Assembly: GCA_022703195.1 (NCBI GenBank)
Contig: JAKLEF010000085.1
Location: 1 to 8,230 of the forward strand
Origin: Candidatus Fermentibacterota bacterium
Lineage (GTDB): Bacteria; Fermentibacterota; Fermentibacteria; Fermentibacterales; Fermentibacteraceae
DNA length: 8,230 nucleotides
Direction: 5' to 3'
The notes under the pieces: generated by a model
Databases searched by the model: none
Told to the model about the DNA's origin: nothing
The model's input: only the letters and a program-made list of their open reading frames with translations
Shown here: piece by piece, positions 1 to 5,654 of the stretch
Position numbering within the stretch: the first letter of the stretch is position 1
Layout: each line of letters opens with the position of its first letter
Position numbers and translations under genes: made by a program

Positions 1-1565
1 CGGAAGCTCGTGCCCCTGGCCTCCTCCATCTCTAGGAGCTCCACCGATCCCGGGGTGCCCGGCCTCTCCACGAAGACCGTCTCGAGCATCACTTCCAGGA
101 TCTCCGCGAACCTGTCGAATCCGACGCTCCCGCGGTACGCGGGCGCGGCAAGACCCGGGAGCGATCCGACCGCCGCTCCGGCATGGCCGTCCGGACCGGT
201 GAGGATCATCGCGGCCCTGCACAGACCCTCGAGCATGATTCCCGGCGGGGCGGTGCCGGGGATCAGTGCGTCACCTTCGAGGAGGGCCTTCGCTAGCGCG
301 GAAGCTCGTGCGTGGATGGTCCCGTCGAGAGCCGCCATCCTTCCGAGCATCTCCCTGCCCCTTCTGGCTCCCGATGCCTGCACTGCGAGCGCGATCTCGT
401 CGGGCGAGGCCCGGAAAGCGTCCGCCACCGCCGCCGAACCGGACACGCGGGTCAGCTGGCCGTGATGGAAGTCGAGGTTCCTCAGCCTGGCGAGGTCCGA
501 GAGGAGCGAACCCGCGGGCAGGCTTCCCAGCCTGCACTTCCAGGGCCGGGCTACCGGGATCCCCTCCGCCCTGAGGAACGTCTCGACGGTTTCGAAGGCC
601 TGCCCCTTCCCTGCGACCGCGGTCTGCGAAGCGGGGATCCCTGATGCGGACGGACCCGCTAGAGAATCGATCACGGCCCTCGCGACCCCGGCCGGGCCGG
701 GCGCGTTCACCAGCCTGAATCCTTCCGGGATGATCCTGACGTCGCCCGAGAGCAGGGCATCGGCAAATGGGAGGAACCGGGAGGGGGGGCGGTTCGAGTC
801 TGCGCGCATCCTGTCGCCGGCCCTGCCGTCCAGCAGGAATCTCGTCGGCCTGCCGATCCCCTTCCAGGCTTCGAGGGCTGACGGGACCGGGCACATGAAG
901 ACCACGCAGGGGAGGGATTCGACCAGGTGCCTCAGCATGCGCCTCTGCAAAGGGTTCAGGTCGAGGAATCCGTAGAGGATGATCGAGCGGTACCTGGACG
1001 GCTGCGACGACAGGGCCGAGATGGCGGCCAGGTCGTGAGTGCCGGGGAAGAGGCCCGTCCTGAGCCGAACATACTTCCGGAACGCTATCCCGACGGCCTC
1101 GACCGTGCTCCGTTCAGCCGCAGTGACGGGATCGCCCCCGGACTCGGATACGAAGGCGCTCACGTCGTAGGAAGCGGGATCTATTCCCCTGTCCAGAAGA
1201 TCCTTCTCGAAGAACGAGGAAAGGGAACGGGCGGCATGGGTGACGCCCGAGAGTGCGGAGTAGGGCAGCCCGGCCGGGATGGATCCCATCGCATCCAGGG
1301 CGAGCATCGTGCGGTCCGCCTCGCCCGGTTCCTCGCAGGAGAAGGGATCGGAAGCGAGCCTGGCGGCGAGCTGGGGGAATCCAGGGAGAACCTCCAGCCC
1401 CGGAAGGATTCCTTCGCCGGCATCGGCGAGCACCCGGAGGACCCTCCTCTGGAGGGCCGATCCCGCCGAGACTAGGGCTGCGGGACCGAGGGCAAGGGCT
1501 CTGGAAACCTCGCCGGGAAGGACCGATTCGAGCGCCCTGTAGTGTCCTTCGATCAGTTTGAGCAT
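1..1565 (-). CDS. AddB/RecB-like PD-(D/E)XK nuclease-family protein, N-terminal part (cut by left window edge)
   Basis: Reading the minus strand from the ATG at 1565-1563 gives 521 uninterrupted codons that run off the left edge. The product resembles the inactivated-helicase half of AddB-type or RecB-like exonuclease proteins, which process DNA ends in recombinational repair. Visible family signals are a beta-strand/helix start near residues 24-70 (ALGPAALVSAG, then GLEVLPGFPQLAARL), SIILYGFLDLNPLQRRMLRHL-type sequence at 194-214, a UvrD/AddB-like segment at 314-340 ending in AEGIPVA, and ELLEMEEARGTSF at 509-521. The last matches the familiar 'eARGxxFdxVfvxGl' motif just before the window ends. 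No Walker A motif is visible near the N-terminus. The nuclease domain would lie further left, outside the window. The frame is open upstream to a stop at 1812-1814, but that stretch is antisense to the neighbour and reads less convincingly, so 1565 is preferred. No good Shine-Dalgarno precedes it. The family call is good; AddB specifically is uncertain. Confidence 0.78.
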   Translation of the reverse strand, partial: MLKLIEGHYRALESVLPGEVSRALALGPAALVSAGSALQRRVLRVLADAGEGILPGLEVLPGFPQLAARLASDPFSCEEPGEADRTMLALDAMGSIPAGLPYSALSGVTHAARSLSSFFEKDLLDRGIDPASYDVSAFVSESGGDPVTAAERSTVEAVGIAFRKYVRLRTGLFPGTHDLAAISALSSQPSRYRSIILYGFLDLNPLQRRMLRHLVESLPCVVFMCPVPSALEAWKGIGRPTRFLLDGRAGDRMRADSNRPPSRFLPFADALLSGDVRIIPEGFRLVNAPGPAGVARAVIDSLAGPSASGIPASQTAVAGKGQAFETVETFLRAEGIPVARPWKCRLGSLPAGSLLSDLARLRNLDFHHGQLTRVSGSAAVADAFRASPDEIALAVQASGARRGREMLGRMAALDGTIHARASALAKALLEGDALIPGTAPPGIMLEGLCRAAMILTGPDGHAGAAVGSLPGLAAPAYRGSVGFDRFAEILEVMLETVFVERPGTPGSVELLEMEEARGTSF

Positions 1566-1610
1566 GTTCGAAGATACCGGGCGATAGGGAACCCAGGGAG
1601 TCGACAGGCG

Positions 1611-1615
1611 GGAGG
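1611..1615 (+). promoter_or_regulatory. Ribosome binding site supporting a TTG start
   Basis: GGAGG lies 5 nt upstream of the TTG at 1621. It sits in the 55-nt gap between two divergent genes (1566-1620). An in-frame TAG at 1585-1587 means TTG 1621 is the first possible start and ATG 1681 the only good alternative. I see no convincing -35/-10 pair for either gene in this gap. Confidence 0.5.
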
Positions 1616-1620
1616 GCGCG

Positions 1621-2382
1621 TTGAGCAGGTCGGGCGAGCAGGCTTCCGATGGCAGGAAACTCGTTGCGCTGAGGCAGAAGATGTCCTCGGCCAACCCGTA
1701 CGAACTCGGCCGGATGAGGGCGCAGGCGGTACGGCTGCTGTTCAGGCTCGGGAATCCCGTCGCCGCCATGGACGAGGCCAGGCTCCTGTGCGGGGAGCAG
1801 CCGGACAAGGCCTACTCCTGGATGGTGTTCGGAGACGCCTGCGCCACTGCAGGCGCCTGGCGGGACGCCCTGGAGGCCTTCCTCAGGGCCGCGGCTCTCA
1901 GGAGGGAGGCGGGGCAGGAGGCCGAGGCGCTCAGGACCGAACTCGGTCCGGCATACCGCACCGCGGAGGGACTGGGAGACATCGCGACATGTCTCGGGCT
2001 CTCGTCCGGAACTGGCGGGGGCCTGCTGGGGCGAACCCTGCATGCCAGGGCGCTCAGGCTCTCGGGGAAGGATTCGTCCGTACCGGCGGCCCCTGCAGGT
2101 TCGGGGTTCCTCGTAGAGGGGCTCCATGTGCTCGAATCCTGCCACAGGGGAGCGAAACCCTACGGCCTGCCGGACATCGTCCTCGGCTGGGGAGCCTCGG
2201 AACCGGAGTGGAGATGGCGGATACTGGCGGAGGGGATGATCCTCTTCAGGGAGGCCGGCCTGGCGCAGAACCCCTGGAAGAAGCCACTGGCGTCCTTCGA
2301 GGGGCCGGTGCTGGATCCGCGGTACAGAGAGGAATCGAAGCTGGTCGCCGCCCTGATGGAGAAGAAACCGGCCGTGCCGTGA
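1621..2382 (+). CDS. TPR-like hypothetical protein
   Basis: A 253-residue soluble protein with no signal peptide or membrane segment. Residues 30-63 and 64-97 look like two consecutive tetratricopeptide-type helical hairpins; the second runs from AYSWMVFGDACATAGAW through LEAFLRAAALRRE, with the usual small residues at helix-packing positions. TPR units normally mediate protein-protein contacts. The second half (about 130-253) contains tryptophan-rich GWGASEPEWRWRILAEG and no motif I recognise. The TTG start at 1621 has GGAGG 5 nt upstream; starting at ATG 1681 would remove 20 residues without touching the repeats. The gene is divergent from the AddB-like gene, so a shared role in DNA repair is conceivable but has no direct support. 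It ends inside a candidate terminator, so it is probably monocistronic. A real gene is likely from the coherent helical composition and G/C-rich third positions; its function is unknown. Confidence 0.72.
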   Translation: MSRSGEQASDGRKLVALRQKMSSANPYELGRMRAQAVRLLFRLGNPVAAMDEARLLCGEQPDKAYSWMVFGDACATAGAWRDALEAFLRAAALRREAGQEAEALRTELGPAYRTAEGLGDIATCLGLSSGTGGGLLGRTLHARALRLSGKDSSVPAAPAGSGFLVEGLHVLESCHRGAKPYGLPDIVLGWGASEPEWRWRILAEGMILFREAGLAQNPWKKPLASFEGPVLDPRYREESKLVAALMEKKPAVP

Positions 2383-2393
2383 CCGGCCGTTTC
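2364..2393 (+). terminator. Candidate intrinsic terminator overlapping the TPR-gene stop
   Basis: CGGCCG at 2369-2374 pairs with CGGCCG at 2384-2389 around a 9-nt loop. The outer GAAA (2364-2367) pairs with TTTC (2390-2393) if C2368 bulges. The T tract is short (TTTCTGATT), so this is a modest terminator. The stop codon lies in the loop. It separates the TPR gene from the DUF1015 operon. Confidence 0.4.
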
Positions 2394-2456
2394 TGATTAG
2401 GATAGGAATCCCGGCTCGACCGGGGAACCACAGCCGTTCATCGGAGGATCTCTCAT
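2394..2456 (+). promoter_or_regulatory. Leader of the DUF1015 operon with strong RBS
   Basis: GGAGGA at 2443-2448 sits 8 nt before the ATG at 2457, a strong Shine-Dalgarno. A small hairpin upstream (CCCGG 2410-2414 with CCGGG 2420-2424, 5-nt loop) has no T run and is probably not a terminator. Because a terminator precedes this stretch, the operon promoter should lie here or just before it. I could not identify a convincing -35/-10 pair. Confidence 0.45.
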
Positions 2457-3692
2457 ATGGCTACCATCAAACCGTTCATGGGTCTCAGGCCGCGGCAGGG
2501 CATGGAGGAGAAGGTAGCCGCCCCGCCGTACGACGTCCTCGATTCCGACGAGGCGCGGGAGATGGCCGCGGGGAACCCGTGGAGCATCCTGCACTGCACG
2601 AAGCCCGAGATAGATCTGGACGGCTCGATGGATCTCTACGACGACAGGGTCTATGCCAGGGGGGCCGAGAACCTCCGCAGGTTCATCGAGGAGGGAGTGC
2701 TTGTCCAGGATGACTTCCCGACCTTCTACTTCTACAGGCAGACCATGGGGACCCACTCCCAGACCGGCCTCGTGGCCTGCGCCTCGATCGAGGACTACGA
2801 GAAGGATGTGATCAAGAAGCACGAGTTCACCCGCAAGGACAAGGAACTCGACAGGATAAGGCACATCGAGGCCCAGAACACGCAGATCGGACCAGTCTTC
2901 CTCGCCTACAGGGACGTGCCCGCGATGGAGGAGGCCCGGGCGCGGGTCTGTGCCGCAGCCCCCGACTGCGATTTCACTTCGGCCGACGGGGTGGGCCATG
3001 CCTTCTGGGTGGTCAGGGACCCGGGGCTCGTGGACGACATAGTCCGCGTCTTCCAGGCGATCCCGTTCCTCTACGTGGCCGACGGGCACCACAGGAGCGC
3101 CGCAGCGACGATCATCGGCCAGAAGAGGAGGGCCGCCAATCCGGCCCATACCGGACGCGAGGAGTACAACTTCTTCCTCAGCGTGATCTTCCCGCAGAGC
3201 AACCTCCAGATCATGCCCTACAACCGGGTAGTCGCCGACCTCTCGGGCCACTCCCCCGAGGAGTTCATGAAGCTCGTGTCGGGAAACTTCAGGATCTACG
3301 AGGACTCCGCCCCGACTCCCGCCGAGACCGGACACTTCTCGATGTACATCGGAGGCAGGTGGCTCGGCTTGGAGGCCCTCCGCGGCAGCTACCGGGCCGA
3401 CGATCCAGTCGAGAGCCTGGATGCCAGCATCCTCCAGCGGAACCTCCTGGCCCCCATCCTGGGTATAGACGATCCTAGGACCAGCAGGAGGATCAACTTC
3501 GTCGGAGGCATTAGGGGTACCGGCGAGCTCGTGAAGCTCGTCGACTCCGGGAGGTATGCGGTGGCCTTCTCTCTCCATCCCGTTACCATGGACCAGCTCC
3601 TGTCGGTGGCCGACAGCGGGAACGTGATGCCGCCGAAATCGACGTGGTTCGAGCCGAAGCTCCGCAGCGGGCTCGTGGTCCACCAGCTCTAG
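2457..3692 (+). CDS. DUF1015 family protein
   Basis: A 411-residue cytosolic protein matching the DUF1015 (COG4198) family along its full length. Signature pieces are VAAPPYDVL at 20-28, KHEFT at 121-125 followed by LDRIRHIEAQNTQIGPVF, the hallmark YVADGHHRSAA at 206-216, NFFLSVIFP at 238-246, and a C-terminal block from VADSGNVMPPKSTWFEPK to the end, which includes LRSGLVVHQL. The length is normal for the family and all blocks are present, so it looks functional. The biochemical role is not settled to my knowledge. Homologues often sit beside serine-biosynthesis genes (from memory), and the GHHR motif is reminiscent of ParB/SerK-type nucleotide-using folds, but neither partner gene is here. 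It is the first gene of a tight operon: the lipoprotein gene starts 9 nt after the stop. The start is fixed by GGAGGA 8 nt upstream. Family assignment is confident, function is not. Confidence 0.93.
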   Translation: MATIKPFMGLRPRQGMEEKVAAPPYDVLDSDEAREMAAGNPWSILHCTKPEIDLDGSMDLYDDRVYARGAENLRRFIEEGVLVQDDFPTFYFYRQTMGTHSQTGLVACASIEDYEKDVIKKHEFTRKDKELDRIRHIEAQNTQIGPVFLAYRDVPAMEEARARVCAAAPDCDFTSADGVGHAFWVVRDPGLVDDIVRVFQAIPFLYVADGHHRSAAATIIGQKRRAANPAHTGREEYNFFLSVIFPQSNLQIMPYNRVVADLSGHSPEEFMKLVSGNFRIYEDSAPTPAETGHFSMYIGGRWLGLEALRGSYRADDPVESLDASILQRNLLAPILGIDDPRTSRRINFVGGIRGTGELVKLVDSGRYAVAFSLHPVTMDQLLSVADSGNVMPPKSTWFEPKLRSGLVVHQL

Positions 3693-3701
3693 CGAAGCGC
3701 C

Positions 3702-4187
3702 ATGAGAACGGCCTGGATCCTCCTCCTCCCGGCTGCCTGTGCCCTGATCACCGCCTCGTGCGGGGGGAGCGACGCCTCCCGCGCGGTGGAGCGGTTCGCG
3801 GATGCACTGGCGGATTCCTCCTACGACGAGGCTTGGCAGCTTGTCACGCCCTCGAGCAGGCAGCTCTACGACTCCACCGTCGTGATACTCCATCATTTCG
3901 GGTATGCGGAGGCGCTGACGCCGCTTACGGAGCTGGCCGGCGAGATGACCGAGGAGGAGTTCCAGGCCCTCGACGGGCGCCGGCTCTTCTCCCTGATGGT
4001 GGCCCGCTCGGAGACCGCTCACGCCCTGAGCACATCTATCAGGTCGGTCACCTACAGGGATTCGACCCTGGCCGTGGTAGTGGTGAGAACCGGCGAGGGG
4101 CCGCAGGAGGTCCCCGTCAGGCTGGTGGAAGGCGCCTGGCTGGTCGATCTGACGGGCCTCGCGCCACCCGCAGGGGAAGGGGAATAG
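3702..4187 (+). CDS. Probable lipoprotein, NTF2/DUF4878-like
   Basis: A 161-residue small exported protein. The N-terminus is a short signal peptide (Arg2, hydrophobic 4-16) ending in TASC, with Cys20 the likely lipidation site; the -3 residue is Thr rather than Leu, so the lipobox is weak. After it comes an amphipathic helix, ASRAVERFADALADSSYDEAW (25-45, key residues F32, A45, W46), typical of NTF2-like or DUF4878 lipoproteins. The C-terminus has strands at about 120-130, 134-141 and 144-150 (LVEGAWLVDL), which is the usual '..GxWkvd' end of that fold. No catalytic residues are recognisable. The start is 9 nt after the DUF1015 stop with no strong RBS, suggesting translational coupling, and the stop is 1 nt before the next gene. 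The export call is fairly safe; the fold assignment is an inference from pattern. Confidence 0.8.
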   Translation: MRTAWILLLPAACALITASCGGSDASRAVERFADALADSSYDEAWQLVTPSSRQLYDSTVVILHHFGYAEALTPLTELAGEMTEEEFQALDGRRLFSLMVARSETAHALSTSIRSVTYRDSTLAVVVVRTGEGPQEVPVRLVEGAWLVDLTGLAPPAGEGE

Positions 4188-4188
4188 C

Positions 4189-4509
4189 ATGCCGGGCGTA
4201 ACAAGGGGCTGGGTCGTCTGGACGGTGGTTCTCGGTTCTCTCGGGCTCTTCCTGATGCTCTGGGGCTTCGGCGTGCATGTGGGCCGCTGGTGGCCGATCC
4301 TGCTGTCGATGGGGGGCGTCGCATCGCTCTGCAGGGGGATCGATCGCAGGGAGAACGGGGTGCTCGGATTCCTGCTGATAGGGTGGGGGATCATCGGCGT
4401 GCTGGCCCTTCATCACGGCCTGCTCGGGATCGTGGCGATCCTCCCGTTCCTGCTCGGGGCCCTGGTGCTCTGGATACCGATCGCTATCCTGATCGCCCCC
4501 CGCCGCTGA
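4189..4509 (+). CDS. Small four-helix membrane protein, LiaF/DUF5668-like
   Basis: A 106-residue, almost entirely hydrophobic protein with predicted membrane segments at about 8-29, 34-48, 57-74 and 77-103, joined by short charged loops (CRGIDRREN at 48-56). The GLFLMLWGFGVHVGRWWPIL pattern (19-38) resembles the repeated unit of LiaF/DUF5668-type membrane domains (glycine-rich helix, then a W-P pair), which in other bacteria belong to envelope-stress sensing systems. No soluble sensory or DNA-binding part is present. It follows the lipoprotein gene by 1 nt, with GGGGAAGGGG at 4173-4182 as a plausible RBS, so the two are surely co-expressed. The mobile element begins 11 nt after its stop. Confident as a membrane protein; family membership is tentative. 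Confidence 0.8.
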   Translation: MPGVTRGWVVWTVVLGSLGLFLMLWGFGVHVGRWWPILLSMGGVASLCRGIDRRENGVLGFLLIGWGIIGVLALHHGLLGIVAILPFLLGALVLWIPIAILIAPRR

Positions 4510-4519
4510 CCCCCCCGGT

Positions 4520-4547
4520 CGGTGTCAGAGGAAAAAACGTAAAGTAC
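4520..4547 (+). repeat. Left terminal inverted repeat
   Basis: Starts CGGTGTCAGAGG, continues with an A6 run and ends AAAGTAC. All 28 bases are the reverse complement of 5613-5640. Three further bases match after one mismatch (4549-4551 against 5609-5611). It begins 11 nt after the membrane-protein stop. Confidence 0.95.
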
Positions 4548-4583
4548 GCAAGGATATCGATAGGTAATTGGATAATAGGTTGA

Positions 4584-4605
4584 AGGCCGGTCGCAAGGCC
4601 GGCCT
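4584..4605 (+). repeat. Subterminal hairpin inside the element
   Basis: AGGCCGG (4584-4590) pairs perfectly with CCGGCCT (4599-4605) around an 8-nt loop, TCGCAAGG. AAGGCCGG also occurs as a direct repeat at 4583-4590 and 4595-4602, so two pairings compete. It lies 36 nt inside the left repeat and 24 nt before the transposase start. It could be a transposase recognition hairpin like those of IS200/IS605 or REP sequences, or an mRNA structure limiting transposase translation. The AT-rich stretch just before it contains GATAAT (4571-4576), a possible -10 without a recognisable -35. Confidence 0.55.
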
Positions 4606-4629
4606 GTCTCGTTAGGAAGAGAGGCGGGG

Positions 4630-5601
4630 ATGAGTCGTCGAGTGAGACTCGATCAGACCGATTCTCTCCACCACGTGATGACGAGGACCGTCGAGAGAAG
4701 GCCGTTGTTTGAAGATGACACCGACAGAGTCGCATTTCTTGATGCGTTTTCCGGGGTCTGCTCGCTGACCGGCACGAGGATTCTCGCCTGGGCGCTGATG
4801 GGAACCCACATCCATCTCCTGGCGAGATGCGCCGACTATCCCCTGTCCGGCTTCATGCAGCAGATCCTTTCGCGCTATGCCCGTTACTTCAACCGGAGGC
4901 ACGACAGGACCGGCCATCTCTTCGAGGACAGGTTCAGATCGATCCTGGTCAACGACGAGAGCTATCTCCTGTCCGTAATCCGGTACATCCATCTGAATCC
5001 AGTGGCGTCGGGGATGGTGGATTCCGTGGAAGCTCTCGGGAAGTATCCCTGGACCGGCCATAGAGCCATTGTCACCGGTGTGGCGATCAACGGTCAGGAC
5101 ATCGACGGGGTGCTGGCGTTGTTCGGAGGGAGCAGGAGTGAAGCCCTGTCGTCATATCTCGACATGATGGGATCGGATTCTCCGGCGTGGGAGTACGCGG
5201 GGGAGGGTTTCATCCTCGGAAGAAAGGGGATTGTCAGCAGCAGGCTGTCCGATCTGATCTCGATGGATTCCCCACGTCGGACAGGACTGCTGGGGGATGT
5301 GGAGTCCAGCGCAGCCGTCGCAAGATCTGTGATCGGATCGGGTTCGATCGCTGTGAGGAACAGGGCCGAACACGAAAAGGTTGAAGCGATCCTGAGCGAG
5401 ACTCTCTCGAGGTTCGACTTGAATCCCGGATCTCTTACCGGGAGCTCAAGAAATGGTGCGATCACCGAAGCAAGGGCATTTGCGGCTAAACGCCTAGTGA
5501 CAGAGGCAGGGCTGAGCTTCAGCGAAACGGGCCGTTTGCTCGGGATGACGAGACAGGGCGTGAACTATCTCTTGAACTGCAAGTCGAAAATAGTCCGATA
5601 A
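4630..5601 (+). CDS. REP-associated-type (Y1, HUH) transposase with DnaA-IV-like C-terminal HTH
   Basis: A 323-residue single-strand DNA transposase. Residues 1-130 form the Y1_Tnp domain: opening strand DSLHHVMTRTVERRPLFEDD (11-30), HUH motif MGTHIHLL with His60 and His62 as metal ligands, SRYARYFNRRHDRTGHLFEDRF (81-102, key residues R82, Y86, G95, H96, F98, R101), and RYIHLNPVASG (118-128) with Tyr119 the probable nucleophile. These spacings match E. coli-type RAYT proteins. That protein is about half this length; the extra C-terminus ends in a helix-turn-helix at about 278-315 (ITEARAFAAKRLVTEAGLSF, then ETGRLLGMTRQGVNYLL) that resembles DnaA domain IV and should bind double-stranded DNA. 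No frameshift or missing catalytic residue is seen, so it is potentially active. The ATG at 4630 is preceded by GAGGCGGGG and matches the family N-terminus. The stop lies 11 nt before the right repeat. Confidence 0.93.
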   Translation: MSRRVRLDQTDSLHHVMTRTVERRPLFEDDTDRVAFLDAFSGVCSLTGTRILAWALMGTHIHLLARCADYPLSGFMQQILSRYARYFNRRHDRTGHLFEDRFRSILVNDESYLLSVIRYIHLNPVASGMVDSVEALGKYPWTGHRAIVTGVAINGQDIDGVLALFGGSRSEALSSYLDMMGSDSPAWEYAGEGFILGRKGIVSSRLSDLISMDSPRRTGLLGDVESSAAVARSVIGSGSIAVRNRAEHEKVEAILSETLSRFDLNPGSLTGSSRNGAITEARAFAAKRLVTEAGLSFSETGRLLGMTRQGVNYLLNCKSKIVR

Positions 5602-5612
5602 CACGAAATTGA

Positions 5613-5640
5613 GTACTTTACGTTTTTTCCTCTGACACCG
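5613..5640 (-). repeat. Right terminal inverted repeat
   Basis: Begins GTACTTTACG, continues with a T6 run and ends TCTGACACCG; it is the exact reverse complement of 4520-4547. Its outer end is 14 nt from the ATG of the S49 peptidase gene, so it replaces the region where that gene's upstream DNA used to be. Confidence 0.95.
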
Positions 5641-5643
5641 GAC

Positions 5644-5648
5644 GGAGG
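5644..5648 (+). promoter_or_regulatory. Ribosome binding site of the S49 peptidase gene
   Basis: GGAGG 6 nt before the ATG at 5655 and only 3 nt outside the right repeat. The RBS survived the insertion although the rest of the upstream region was displaced. It favours ATG 5655 over the nearby ATG 5658, GTG 5661 and ATG 5664. The upstream frame closes at a TGA at 5610-5612. Confidence 0.7.
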
Positions 5649-5654
5649 CGGGGC

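Larger units (their letters stand above)
4520..5640 (+). mobile_element. Inverted-repeat-bounded Y1 (HUH) transposon, RAYT-like
   Basis: About 1.12 kb bounded by a perfect 28-bp inverted repeat (4520-4547 and 5613-5640) and holding a single intact transposase gene in between. The interior is visibly richer in A/T, especially at third codon positions, than the genes either side, which suggests recent arrival. The flanks show no direct target duplication, consistent with single-strand HUH/Y1 chemistry. The element sits in what would otherwise be a gap of about 24 nt between two same-strand genes. Classical IS200/IS605 elements have subterminal hairpins but no long terminal inverted repeats, so the ends are unusual for that group. 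REP-associated transposases flanked by inverted REP-like sequences are the closer comparison. Confidence 0.85.

Noticed and set aside
10..894. Plus- and minus-strand frames of 100-207 codons in the first 900 bases
   Set aside because: All lie over the AddB-like coding frame, which runs off the left edge and explains the region; the alternatives are Arg/Pro/Ser-rich.
1566..1769. Upstream extension of the AddB-like gene to an ATG at 1769-1767
   Set aside because: The frame is open there, but it is antisense to the helical N-terminus of the TPR protein and lacks AddB-like features; the recognisable family pattern begins shortly after 1565.
1114..2145. 343-codon minus-strand frame
   Set aside because: Overlaps both the AddB-like gene (other frame) and the TPR gene; Arg/Pro/Gly-rich low-coherence translation. 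The real minus-strand gene is in the frame starting at 1565.
2410..2424. Hairpin before the DUF1015 gene as a terminator or riboswitch
   Set aside because: Only a 5-bp stem with no T run and no recognisable aptamer sequence.
2397..4394. 665-codon open frame on the minus strand
   Set aside because: It is antisense to the firmly identified DUF1015, lipoprotein and membrane-protein genes; its translation is Gly/Arg/Pro/His-rich without domain structure, as expected opposite GC-biased codons.
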